Part shown: one piece after another, positions 1-6,968 of the stretch
Numbering within the stretch: position 1 is the stretch's first letter
How the letters are laid out: each line of letters begins with the position of its first letter
From: Treponema sp.
GTDB taxonomy: Bacteria; Spirochaetota; Spirochaetia; Treponematales; Breznakiellaceae
Direction: 5' to 3'
Assembly (NCBI GenBank): GCA_031273405.1
Contig: JAISRW010000132.1
Coordinates: forward strand, 1-22,170
Length of the DNA stretch: 22,170 nucleotides
Position numbers and translations under genes: made by a program
Notes under the pieces: generated by a model
What the model was told of the DNA's origin: nothing
Database searches by the model: none
The model's input: the letters and a program-made list of their open reading frames with translations, nothing else

Positions 1-119
1 AGCCTTTCCCAAAACTCGGTTAGTTTTGGGAAAGGCTTCCGAAAAAGCGGCCCATAGCCCGTTTTTTCTACTAAATTTAAGGTTGCTTTCCCAAAACTGA
101 AGTTTTGGGAAAGCCTCAC
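1..119 (+). repeat. Three-hairpin composite palindromic element, copy 1
   Basis: Three inverted repeats in a row. Hairpin A (1-37) has a perfect 16-bp stem around CGGTT. A weaker middle arm pairs AAAAAGCGG (42-50) with CCGTTTTT-type sequence (59-66). Hairpin B (85-114) has a perfect 14-bp stem built on GCTTTCCCAAAACT. The same order and the same connecting sequence (taaat...aggttgc before hairpin B, gcctca after) recur at 5473-5628. Hairpin B with its flanks (71-119) recurs as an exact 49-bp inverted copy at 15324-15372. The stems lack a U-run, so they are poor intrinsic terminators. The element may extend left of the window. It carries no coding capacity and looks like a non-autonomous mobile palindrome or REP-like unit. 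Confidence 0.85.
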
Positions 120-145
120 AGTAGTATCAAAGTAAGGGGGTTGCC

Positions 146-607
146 ATGAAACGGTTCTTGTTTGTTTTAGCGGCGCTTATCGCTTCCCTGATCGCCGCCT
201 CGGCCCAGGCCCCGGGCGGCGCCATGTATGTGGCGGTAAAAAAGGCCGATGTCAGGGCCTCGACGGGGTTTTTTGCCTCCCTCCGGGGAACGCTGGAACT
301 AGGGAGCCCGGTTACGGTCCTCCGGGCAAACGGCAAGTGGACGGAGATCAGCTCGGCAAACCCCGCTTTATCCGGCTGGACGGCTTCCGCCGCTCTGACC
401 GGCAAGAGGATAAGCCCTTCCGGGTATACGCCCAGGGCCGGGGAAGTAGCCATGGCCGGCAAGGGGTTTTCGGCGGAGGTAGAGCAAATCTACCGGGAGG
501 GGGAAGAGCTTGATTATACGCCTGTGGACGCTATGGAATCTTTCGCGGTTGACGAAAGGGATCTCTACGATTTTCTGGCCCAGGGCCGTCTGGGTACAGG
601 AGAATAA
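146..607 (+). CDS. Exported SH3-like domain protein (paralogue 1)
   Basis: A 153-residue protein with a signal peptide (residues 1-22, hydrophobic core, cleavage near ASAQA). A bacterial SH3-like domain spans about 28-90: it begins with an AVKKADVRAST strand and contains GSPVTVL, GKWTEI and SGWTASAAL segments. A separate C-terminal segment (about 99-149) is rich in acidic residues and ends in DLYDFLAQGRL. AAGGGGG (134-140) is a good ribosome site for the ATG at 146. The M48 peptidase gene starts 2 bases after the stop, so the two are translationally linked. The paralogue at 4020-4496 has the same two-part build and also precedes an M48 gene. SH3-like domains of this type usually bind peptidoglycan or other envelope ligands. 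The partnership with the peptidase is inferred from the repeated gene order. Confidence 0.85.
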   Translation: MKRFLFVLAALIASLIAASAQAPGGAMYVAVKKADVRASTGFFASLRGTLELGSPVTVLRANGKWTEISSANPALSGWTASAALTGKRISPSGYTPRAGEVAMAGKGFSAEVEQIYREGEELDYTPVDAMESFAVDERDLYDFLAQGRLGTGE

Positions 608-608
608 C

Positions 609-1541
609 ATGCCGAAGAAAATACCGGCGCCGTTTTGTCCGTTCCTTTTCTTTTTCTTCTATCTATTATTAACGTTGATTTTTACGTTGACTTTATCCGC
701 GGAAGGCCGGAACGATTATGGCGGGGGAGCGTCTCAGGATGCAAGAGACGCCCTGTCCCAAATGGACAGGGCCTTTGAATCACTCCGGGACGAAATGACG
801 GCCGAGGATGATTATTATGCGGGCCGGGCTGTGGCGGCGGGGATCCTCAAGAATTACCGGGTTTTTACCGGGAATCCGGCCCTGACCGCTTACCTCAACA
901 AGATCTGCCTGGCCATCGTCATCAATTCCCGGCAGCCTGTGTTGTACAACGGCTTCCGTGCGGCGATTCTTGACAGCAGCGAGATCAACGCCTTTGCCAC
1001 CCCCGGAGGGCATATATTCCTTACCAGGGCTCTGGTGCAATGCGCTGATTCGGAAGACGCTCTGGCGGCGGTGATCGCCCACGAGGTTGCCCATATTCAA
1101 CTCCGCCACGCGGCGGCGATTATCGAAAACCAGCGCCTGGTTCAGGATCTCGACGCCGCCGCCGGCAGGGCGGCCTCTATTGCCGCGGGGGAACTGAGCG
1201 CCGCGGAAAGGGCGCTTCTCTTTCGGGAGCCGGTGGGCGAAACGGTCAACACGCTTTTGAAAAACGGCTTTAGCCAAAGCCAGGAATTCGACGCCGACGC
1301 GGCGGCCATGGGCCTTCTTGCGGGAGCGGGCTATGACCCCTCAAGCCTCATAGAGATCCTGAAAATCCTGGACAAAAACCAGAAAGAACATCCGGGAGGA
1401 TTCAACCTTACCCACCCTTCGCCCGGGTTGAGGATTGCCAACGCCGAAAGGCTGATCGGGAGCTACTATGTTCGGGATACCCGTTCTTACCGCCGGTCCC
1501 GTTTCAAATCGTCATTGCAGGCGGCGCGGGCATTCAAATGA
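609..1541 (+). CDS. M48-family zinc metallopeptidase, signal-anchored (paralogue 1)
   Basis: A 310-residue protein. The ATG at 609 is chosen over an upstream in-frame ATG at 510 because 510 lies inside the preceding gene, AGGAGAA sits just before 609, and translation from 609 begins with a signal or anchor sequence (hydrophobic residues 10-30, then SAEG). The zinc site is HEVAH (H158, E159, H162), with the third ligand E227 in EFDAD and the conserved D231, as in M48 (BepA/YfgC-, LoiP- and Oma1-like) peptidases. The segments preceding the zinc helix (SSEINAFATPGGHIFLTR) and following it (THPSPGLR) are also typical. There is no lipobox cysteine, unlike the paralogue at 4496. It probably acts in the periplasm on misfolded or outer-membrane proteins (family knowledge). 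The stop overlaps the cyclase start by 4 bases (ATGA). Confidence 0.9.
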   Translation: MPKKIPAPFCPFLFFFFYLLLTLIFTLTLSAEGRNDYGGGASQDARDALSQMDRAFESLRDEMTAEDDYYAGRAVAAGILKNYRVFTGNPALTAYLNKICLAIVINSRQPVLYNGFRAAILDSSEINAFATPGGHIFLTRALVQCADSEDALAAVIAHEVAHIQLRHAAAIIENQRLVQDLDAAAGRAASIAAGELSAAERALLFREPVGETVNTLLKNGFSQSQEFDADAAAMGLLAGAGYDPSSLIEILKILDKNQKEHPGGFNLTHPSPGLRIANAERLIGSYYVRDTRSYRRSRFKSSLQAARAFK

Positions 1542-3934
1542 AAACAAAGTCCGCTCAATTCCACAAAAACCGCGCCGCGGTGCTAATAATCGTCTCAGTG
1601 TTTCTCATCGTGAGCTTGAGTTTTATATCCGGCTTGTTTGGCTATCCCGAATATAAACTGTATGATTTCCGGGTTAATATATTCGCCCGTTCCCGCAGAC
1701 CTTCGGAAGACATCATTGTCGCTCTCCTGGATCAGAGAAGCATAGACTGGGCGCTGAAGGAAAGGGGCTGGGGATGGCCCTGGCCCAGAAAGGCTTACGC
1801 CGAATTCACGGAATATATGCGCCTGGGCGGGGCAAAGTCCGTCGCTTTCGACGTGCTTTTTTCGGAGCCTTCGGTTTACCGGAATTCCCGGCAGGACGAA
1901 ATCATAAACACGGCGGTCGAAAACCTCAGGCAATCCCAGGACCTCATGGCGGAAGGCCGGTTCAGGGACGCCGGCTCCTACTTCCGGGGTACGGTGCAGG
2001 CTTTGCAGGAGTTGAGCGGTTATGAAGATGACGCTTCCTTTGCGCAGGCGGAAAAGGACTCGGGCCGGGTGGTTCAGACGGTTTTCTTCAGCGGCGATTC
2101 CGGAAGCCTCGATGCCTGGCCAAAGGGGCTGGACAAGCCTCTCTTTGAATTATCCGGCTTTGACGATCTCCTCCCCGCATACGCCCGGTTAAGCAAAGAC
2201 GGCGGGGGAACAGTCCGCGCCCAGTTCCCCATCGACAGCCTGAGGGACAATGCGGCCGCTATCGCCTGCATAACCGGATGGCCCGATTCCGACGGAATCG
2301 TCCGCCGGATGAATCTTTTCACCCTTTTTGACGGCAAGGCGGTTCCGGGACTCAGCGCCGCCTCTCTGCTGGTTTCCGGCCATGACAACAGCCTTGTCTA
2401 TGACGCCACAAAGAAGCGGATCCGCTGGGGCGGCTATTCAATCCCCGTGGATAACCAGGGCAGGAGCATACTCCGCTTCCGGGGCAGCCTGGACCGTTAT
2501 ATCCCCTACGGGATAAGCGACATACTCCAAAGCGCCGAAAGCTACGCCAAAGGAGAGGAGCCCCTGCTGCCGCCTGAGGACTTTAAAGACAAATATATAT
2601 TCTTCGGGTTTTACGCCCCCGGGCTCTACGATATTTTCAGCAGCCCTATTTCCTCAACCTACCCCGGAGTCGGCGTACACATCACCATGATGGATAATAT
2701 CCTGAACCAGGATTTTATCCGGGAGAGCCCGGTCTGGCTTGGGCTGCTTATTATTCTAGCCGTCATCATCCTGGCAGGCATCCTGGGGCTTTATCAAAGC
2801 AGAATTTCCGTGACCCTAGCCGGTACTATCCTCGTATGTATGCTGACCGTCTTTCTGGGCTTTTTCGCCTACGCGGCGCTGGATCTCTGGCTTCCCATGG
2901 CCGCCCCCCTTACCGGCGTCGTTTTGGCTTTCCTTATAACCAATCTCTATAATTACGCCACCGAGGGCAGCCAGAAGCGCTTCATCAAATCGGCTTTTTC
3001 CCGCTATCTTGCCCCGTCGGTAATAGAGCAGATCATCGCCGATCCTTCCCAGCTCAAGCTGGGCGGCGAGAGGCGCGAAATGACCGCCATCTTTACGGAC
3101 ATTCAGCGCTTCTCCTCCATCTCCTCGGAACTCCAGGATCAGTACGGCGAAAGGGGTCCGGAAGTGCTGGTTAATCTCCTCAACCTCTATCTTACGGAGA
3201 TGAGCAATATCGTCCTGGCTAACGGCGGAACCATCGACAAATACGAAGGCGACGCCATCATCGCCTTCTTCGGGGCGCCCGTCAGGACCGAGAAGCACGC
3301 GATCCTGGCCTGCCTCAGCGCCGTCCAGATGAAAAAGCGGGAGCGGGAGCTTCGGGAAGAGATAATGAAACCCGGCGGCCCCTTCTGCGCCCCCCTGAGC
3401 AAGCTTATCGCGGATAAGGTAATCCGCATGGAGCGGCCCCTCTATACCCGGCTGGGGATCAATTCCGGTGATATGGTGGTCGGCAATATGGGCACTCCCA
3501 ATAAAATGGACTATACCATTATGGGCAACGCGGTGAACCTGGCGGCCCGGCTTGAGGGAGTTAACAAACAGTACAATACCCATGGTATACTGATAAGCGA
3601 ATATACCCGCAAATATATAGGCGACGAGTTTGTCATCCGGCCCCTGAGCCGGGTTACGGTGGTAGGGATTCCGACGCCCCTGCGGCTTTTTGAGCTTCTG
3701 GAAACCAGGGAGAACGCGCCGGCGCGGCTTCTCGATATGATCGGCCTTTGGGAACAGGCTTTCGCGGCCTATGAGAGCCGTGAATTCGGGAAGGGGCGGG
3801 ACATTTTCGCGGAGATCTGCCGGCAGGACGAGGGCGACGATGTGGCCCGGCTCTACCTGAACCGCTGCGAAAAGCTTATTGAGGCTCCCCCCGCTCCGGA
3901 TTGGAAGGGTGTGGATAATCTGACGGAAAAATGA
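1538..3934 (+). CDS. CHASE2-domain membrane adenylate cyclase (class III)
   Basis: A 798-residue sensor cyclase. An N-terminal membrane segment (about 13-33) is followed by a large extracytoplasmic CHASE2 domain (about 38-395, with KLYDFR, DIIVALLDQRS and GAKSVAFDVLFSEPS). Three membrane helices lie at about 400-472 and a class III nucleotide cyclase domain at about 510-700. The two metal-binding aspartates are D521 (FTDIQRF) and D572 (DKYEGDA). K568 and D658 occupy the adenine-selecting positions, and N667 and R671 the transition-state positions in NAVNLAARLE. All catalytic residues are present, so it should make cAMP. A 30-residue insertion rich in charged residues precedes YTRLGINSGD. Translation is coupled to the upstream M48 gene by an ATGA overlap. 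The ligand sensed is unknown; the setting between two SH3-M48 pairs suggests envelope state (inference). Confidence 0.92.
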   Translation: MKTKSAQFHKNRAAVLIIVSVFLIVSLSFISGLFGYPEYKLYDFRVNIFARSRRPSEDIIVALLDQRSIDWALKERGWGWPWPRKAYAEFTEYMRLGGAKSVAFDVLFSEPSVYRNSRQDEIINTAVENLRQSQDLMAEGRFRDAGSYFRGTVQALQELSGYEDDASFAQAEKDSGRVVQTVFFSGDSGSLDAWPKGLDKPLFELSGFDDLLPAYARLSKDGGGTVRAQFPIDSLRDNAAAIACITGWPDSDGIVRRMNLFTLFDGKAVPGLSAASLLVSGHDNSLVYDATKKRIRWGGYSIPVDNQGRSILRFRGSLDRYIPYGISDILQSAESYAKGEEPLLPPEDFKDKYIFFGFYAPGLYDIFSSPISSTYPGVGVHITMMDNILNQDFIRESPVWLGLLIILAVIILAGILGLYQSRISVTLAGTILVCMLTVFLGFFAYAALDLWLPMAAPLTGVVLAFLITNLYNYATEGSQKRFIKSAFSRYLAPSVIEQIIADPSQLKLGGERREMTAIFTDIQRFSSISSELQDQYGERGPEVLVNLLNLYLTEMSNIVLANGGTIDKYEGDAIIAFFGAPVRTEKHAILACLSAVQMKKRERELREEIMKPGGPFCAPLSKLIADKVIRMERPLYTRLGINSGDMVVGNMGTPNKMDYTIMGNAVNLAARLEGVNKQYNTHGILISEYTRKYIGDEFVIRPLSRVTVVGIPTPLRLFELLETRENAPARLLDMIGLWEQAFAAYESREFGKGRDIFAEICRQDEGDDVARLYLNRCEKLIEAPPAPDWKGVDNLTEK

Positions 3935-4019
3935 GCCGGTTCCGGGTCTGACGTTCGACGACTGTCCCAAGGGGCATCCGGTTCGATGGAACCGCTTAAA
4001 TTTTATTGAGAGGAGAAAT

Positions 4020-4496
4020 ATGAAAAAAGCGTTAATACTAACAGGTCTCATTGTTTTTTTGGCGGGAACCGCCGCCGCCCAGGTATCCAGGGGGAGTACG
4101 GCCTATGTGACGGCCAAGACCGTCAAGGTTAAATCTTCCACCGGCTTTTTCGCGGCCGCCCGGGGAACCCTCGCCTACGGGGCCCAGGTGACGGTTCTCC
4201 AGGTAAGCGGGAAATGGGCCGAGATCCGGTCCGCCGGTTCTCCTTCGATGAGCGGCTGGATTGCTTCGTCCAATTTAACCGCCAAGCGGATCAGCGCGTC
4301 CGGCAGCGGGAGCGGCGCTTCTTCAGGCGAAATAGCCCTGGCTGGCAAAGGGTTCAACGAAGAAGTTGAAAACGCCTACAGGGCCAACGGCAGCCTCGAC
4401 TATGCCGGTGTGGATAGAACCGAAGCGTTAGAGGTGTCCCAGGACGATCTCTATCAATTTGTTACCCAAGGCCATTTAGCCGAGGGAGGAAACTGA
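4020..4496 (+). CDS. Exported SH3-like domain protein (paralogue 2)
   Basis: A 158-residue protein with a signal peptide (residues 1-21, cleavage near TAAAQ). The SH3-like domain (about 28-91) has STGFFAAARGTLAYG, GKWAEIRS and SGWIASSNL, closely matching paralogue 1 at 146-607. A short Gly/Ser linker (93-102) leads to the shared C-terminal segment (GEIALAGKGF...DDLYQFVTQGHL). GAGAGGAGA just upstream is a strong ribosome site. An 85-base gap separates it from the cyclase gene. That gap holds a small 6-bp hairpin (3979-3994) with an interrupted T-rich tail, so partial termination is possible but weakly supported. The stop overlaps the next ATG by one base (TGATG), so it is coupled to the second M48 gene. 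It probably acts with that peptidase in the envelope (inference from conserved pairing). Confidence 0.86.
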   Translation: MKKALILTGLIVFLAGTAAAQVSRGSTAYVTAKTVKVKSSTGFFAAARGTLAYGAQVTVLQVSGKWAEIRSAGSPSMSGWIASSNLTAKRISASGSGSGASSGEIALAGKGFNEEVENAYRANGSLDYAGVDRTEALEVSQDDLYQFVTQGHLAEGGN

Positions 4497-5428
4497 TGAA
4501 AACAAAAAAATTCACTTCCTTAAAAGGCATCTTCCTTCTTGCGGCCTTGGCGGGAACCGTGCTTTCCTGCGCGGGCCTTGCCGGCGCCGCCGGTGTCGGG
4601 GCCCAGATTGCCGGCAGCATGGGCGTCATCGATCAAAACACCGCCAACGCGATTATCCAATCCAGCGATGCCATCGGGAAGGCGGCGGAAGAAATAACGC
4701 CCGAGCAGGAATATTACATCGGCCGCGCTGTTGGCGCGAACATACTCAGCAGCTACAAAATCTACGACGGGAAGCCCGCGCTTACCGCGTATCTCAACAG
4801 GATATGCGGCGCCATTGTTATCAATTCGCCCAAACCGGATATCTACAACGGCTATCACGTGAATATTCTGGATTCTTCCGAAATCAACGCCTTTGCCACC
4901 TCCGGAGGCCATATCTTTATCACCCTGGGTTTGATCAGCAGCGCCGATTCCGAAGACGCCCTGGCGGGGGTGATAGCCCATGAGATTGCCCATATCCAAC
5001 TCCAGCACAGTATCAAGGCAATAACCAACAGCAGAATCAACCAGGCCCTGATGGTCACCGGCATTTCAGCGGCCGGCGTCGCCGCCGATATGGATGTCAA
5101 GGAACTTACCGATGTCTTCAATCAGTCTGTAGGAGAAATCGTCAATACCCTTTTGAACAAAGGTTATTCCCGGGATCAGGAATACGACGCCGACAGTACC
5201 GCCCTCTCCCTGCTGGCCTCCGCGGGATATAGTCCCTCGGGCCTGATTGACATGCTCCACCGGCTGGAGAAAACCCAGGGCGGCCATTCGGGGGGCTTCA
5301 ACAAGACCCACCCCAGTCCGGCGGAGCGCTTGAGCAGCGCCGAAAAATCGGCGGTCAATTATCAGGTTCCTGATACCCGATCCTTCCGCCAGGCCCGGTA
5401 CAGGGCGGAAATTTCCTTGACTAATTGA
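4496..5428 (+). CDS. M48-family zinc metallopeptidase lipoprotein (paralogue 2)
   Basis: 310 residues, the same length as the paralogue at 609-1541 and similar throughout. The signal peptide ends in a lipobox (VLSC, acylated C25), so this copy should be membrane-tethered by lipid. The zinc site is HEIAH (H162, E163, H166), with E229 and D233 in the EYDAD motif. The segments SSEINAFATSGGHIFIT and THPSPAERL are also preserved. AGGGAGGA precedes the ATG, which overlaps the stop of the SH3-like gene by one base. Both paralogues keep all catalytic residues, so both should be active. The gene is followed by the second three-hairpin element. Family members such as BepA and LoiP carry out envelope protein quality control; the substrate here is unknown. 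Confidence 0.91.
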   Translation: MKTKKFTSLKGIFLLAALAGTVLSCAGLAGAAGVGAQIAGSMGVIDQNTANAIIQSSDAIGKAAEEITPEQEYYIGRAVGANILSSYKIYDGKPALTAYLNRICGAIVINSPKPDIYNGYHVNILDSSEINAFATSGGHIFITLGLISSADSEDALAGVIAHEIAHIQLQHSIKAITNSRINQALMVTGISAAGVAADMDVKELTDVFNQSVGEIVNTLLNKGYSRDQEYDADSTALSLLASAGYSPSGLIDMLHRLEKTQGGHSGGFNKTHPSPAERLSSAEKSAVNYQVPDTRSFRQARYRAEISLTN

Positions 5429-5472
5429 ATTTCTGCGGTCATGCTGTGGTATGTCCAACTTTTTTAATGACA

Positions 5473-5628
5473 GAGCTTTTCCAAAAACTAATTAACTGTG
5501 CGCTGAAAGCGCACGGTTTTGGGACAGGCTCTTGGAAAAAGCGGTCCAATCGGACTTAAAGTCCGGCCCGCTTTTTCTCCTAAATCTGAGGTTGCAGTTC
5601 CAAAATCTGACATTTTGGAACTGCCTCA
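5473..5628 (+). repeat. Three-hairpin composite palindromic element, copy 2
   Basis: Same orientation and layout as the element at 1-119. Arm A (5473-5531) pairs GAGCTTTTCC-type sequence with its imperfect complement GGACAGGCTC and carries an inner GTGCGC/GCGCAC hairpin. The middle arm pairs AAAAAGCGG (5536-5544) with CCGCTTTTT (5568-5576) and encloses a CGGACTTAAAGTCCG palindrome (5551-5565). Arm B (5594-5624) has a perfect 13-bp stem around CTGAC. The link taaat-tgaggttgc before arm B and gcctca after it match copy 1. The base sequence of each arm differs from copy 1 while pairing is kept. It fills most of the 221-base gap between the M48 gene and the ROK gene, and may also stop transcription from the upstream block. 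Confidence 0.8.
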
Positions 5629-5649
5629 TTTTAAAGGAATTGAGGATAT

Positions 5650-6912
5650 ATGAAACCCCAGCTGCCGGATGAGTGGAAGAATCTGAAGGATACCCTGGAT
5701 TACATCGAGCAGTCCTCGACGCCCCCGTCCAGGGCTAATATTGCCGAGTACCTTTCCCTTAGCCGTACTACGGTGTCGTCTCTGGCCGCCCAGTTGATTT
5801 CGGCGGGTATTGTTGAGGAACTGGACTCGGAAGTTAACGGGCGGGGCAGGCCGGGTATTCCGCTGCATATTTCCGTCCGCCGCTGGTGTGCTCTGGGCGC
5901 CGCTTTTTCAGGCGATACATGGCTCTTTCTTATTGTCGATATGAAGGGCAATATCAAAAAGGAGCATACGGAAAAAGCGGCCTCTTTTTCGGTAAACGAT
6001 TTTACCAAAAGCCTTTTGCGCGGGCTGTCCTACATGATTAAAAGAAAACCCGGCCCCCTGCTTCCCCTTATAGGAATCGGCAGCCCGGGCCTTGTGAACA
6101 GCGATACCGGGGAGATCATCAGCGCCGACGACATGGAATGGCACGGGGTGGCCCTGGGGGAACTTATCTTAAAGCATACCGGCATACCCGCCCTGATCAT
6201 GAACCGGCACCGGACCAGCGGCCTTGCCGAGGCGCGTTTTGGTATCGGCAAAAACACCAAAAACCTTATCTATATCGGTGTGGGGACCGGCATCAGCGCG
6301 GCTCTGATCAGCGACGGCGCTTTGCTGGAAGGTACCAGCTTCAGCGCCGGCGAGATAGGCCACACGGTCATCGATCCAAAGGGCCCGCTTTGCGGCTGCG
6401 GCAGGCGCGGTTGTTTACAGGCCATGGCTTCTTCCCAGGCGCTGGTCAGGATTGTTCGGGAACTGCACGCCTCCCTGATCAGACGGAATACCGCCCTGCC
6501 TTTCAACCCGCTCTGGGATATTCTCCACGACAATTCCATGATTTCCGGGGAGCTTATCGGAATTGAGGCGAACAACGGGAATGCGGCAGCCATAGACTGT
6601 ATGCAAAAGATAGCGGAATACCTGGGTTTGGCGGCGGGCAACCTTATCAATATCATGAATCCCCGGAAGATCATTATCGGCGGTTCTCTGGGAAACACCG
6701 GACCGCTTTTGACAAAACTCATATCCCAGGAAGCCGCGAAACACGCCATGCCCACGCCCATGGCCGCGGTGACCATAGAGCAGGGGCTTCTGGGTAACCG
6801 GGCAAGCGCCCTGGGCGCTACCTGCCTGCCCCTTCAGTACAAGCTGGAGATATTGACGGATCAGATATCCCGCGAAGAGCCCTTAGGAGCCGCAGACATA
6901 TCATCCGGTTGA
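5650..6912 (+). CDS. ROK-family transcriptional regulator
   Basis: A 420-residue protein. An N-terminal winged helix (about 10-75; NIAEYLSLSRTTVSSLAAQL forms the recognition region) is followed by a ROK sugar-binding fold. The ROK zinc site is intact: H238 in EIGH and C248, C250 and C255 in CGCGRRGCLQ. Nucleotide-fold segments IGIGSPGL and GVGTGISAAL are present. The catalytic Asn-Asp of ROK sugar kinases is replaced by N185-R186-H187-R188, so it should be a pure regulator, not a kinase. AAAGGAATTGAGG upstream supplies the ribosome site. It sits upstream of the sugar locus, and two matching palindromes at 6921-6943 and 13007-13029 are likely operators. ROK repressors generally release DNA on binding a sugar or sugar phosphate; the effector here is unknown. 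Confidence 0.92.
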   Translation: MKPQLPDEWKNLKDTLDYIEQSSTPPSRANIAEYLSLSRTTVSSLAAQLISAGIVEELDSEVNGRGRPGIPLHISVRRWCALGAAFSGDTWLFLIVDMKGNIKKEHTEKAASFSVNDFTKSLLRGLSYMIKRKPGPLLPLIGIGSPGLVNSDTGEIISADDMEWHGVALGELILKHTGIPALIMNRHRTSGLAEARFGIGKNTKNLIYIGVGTGISAALISDGALLEGTSFSAGEIGHTVIDPKGPLCGCGRRGCLQAMASSQALVRIVRELHASLIRRNTALPFNPLWDILHDNSMISGELIGIEANNGNAAAIDCMQKIAEYLGLAAGNLINIMNPRKIIIGGSLGNTGPLLTKLISQEAAKHAMPTPMAAVTIEQGLLGNRASALGATCLPLQYKLEILTDQISREEPLGAADISSG

Positions 6913-6920
6913 GCATGTTT

Positions 6921-6943
6921 TTTTGTAAACTTAGTTGACAAAA
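6921..6943. promoter_or_regulatory. 23-bp palindrome, probable ROK operator (site 1)
   Basis: Half-sites TTTTGTAAACT and AGTTGACAAAA flank a central T; 10 of 11 base pairs are symmetric. The right half contains the -35 box (TTGACA, 6935-6940) of the enolase-superfamily gene, so a bound repressor would block the promoter. The site lies 8 bases after the ROK gene stop. Site 2 at 13007-13029 is identical at 20 of 23 positions. Confidence 0.7.
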
Positions 6944-6962
6944 TAGAAATCTCTGTTATGAT
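6935..6962 (+). promoter_or_regulatory. Sigma-70-type promoter of the enolase-superfamily gene
   Basis: TTGACA (6935-6940), a 16-base spacer, then TATGAT (6957-6962). Transcription should begin about 7 bases later, at or next to the ATG at 6969. There is no Shine-Dalgarno sequence in between, so the message is probably leaderless. Confidence 0.72.
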
Positions 6963-6968
6963 CTTGGT

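Noticed and set aside
1..119. Palindromes A and B as intrinsic terminators
   Set aside because: Stems are long but no U-run follows on either strand; mobile palindrome is a better reading.
510..608. Upstream in-frame ATG extending the first M48 peptidase by 33 residues
   Set aside because: It lies within the SH3-like gene, lacks a ribosome site and would bury the signal sequence.
3979..3994. Small hairpin before the second SH3-like gene as a terminator
   Set aside because: Only a 6-bp stem and the T-rich tail is interrupted; possible attenuation but not strong enough to list.
2816..4051. Long open frame on the minus strand (411 codons) opposite the cyclase gene
   Set aside because: Low-complexity composition with no motif, and fully antisense to a gene with clear CHASE2 and cyclase domains; a shadow of GC-rich codon use.
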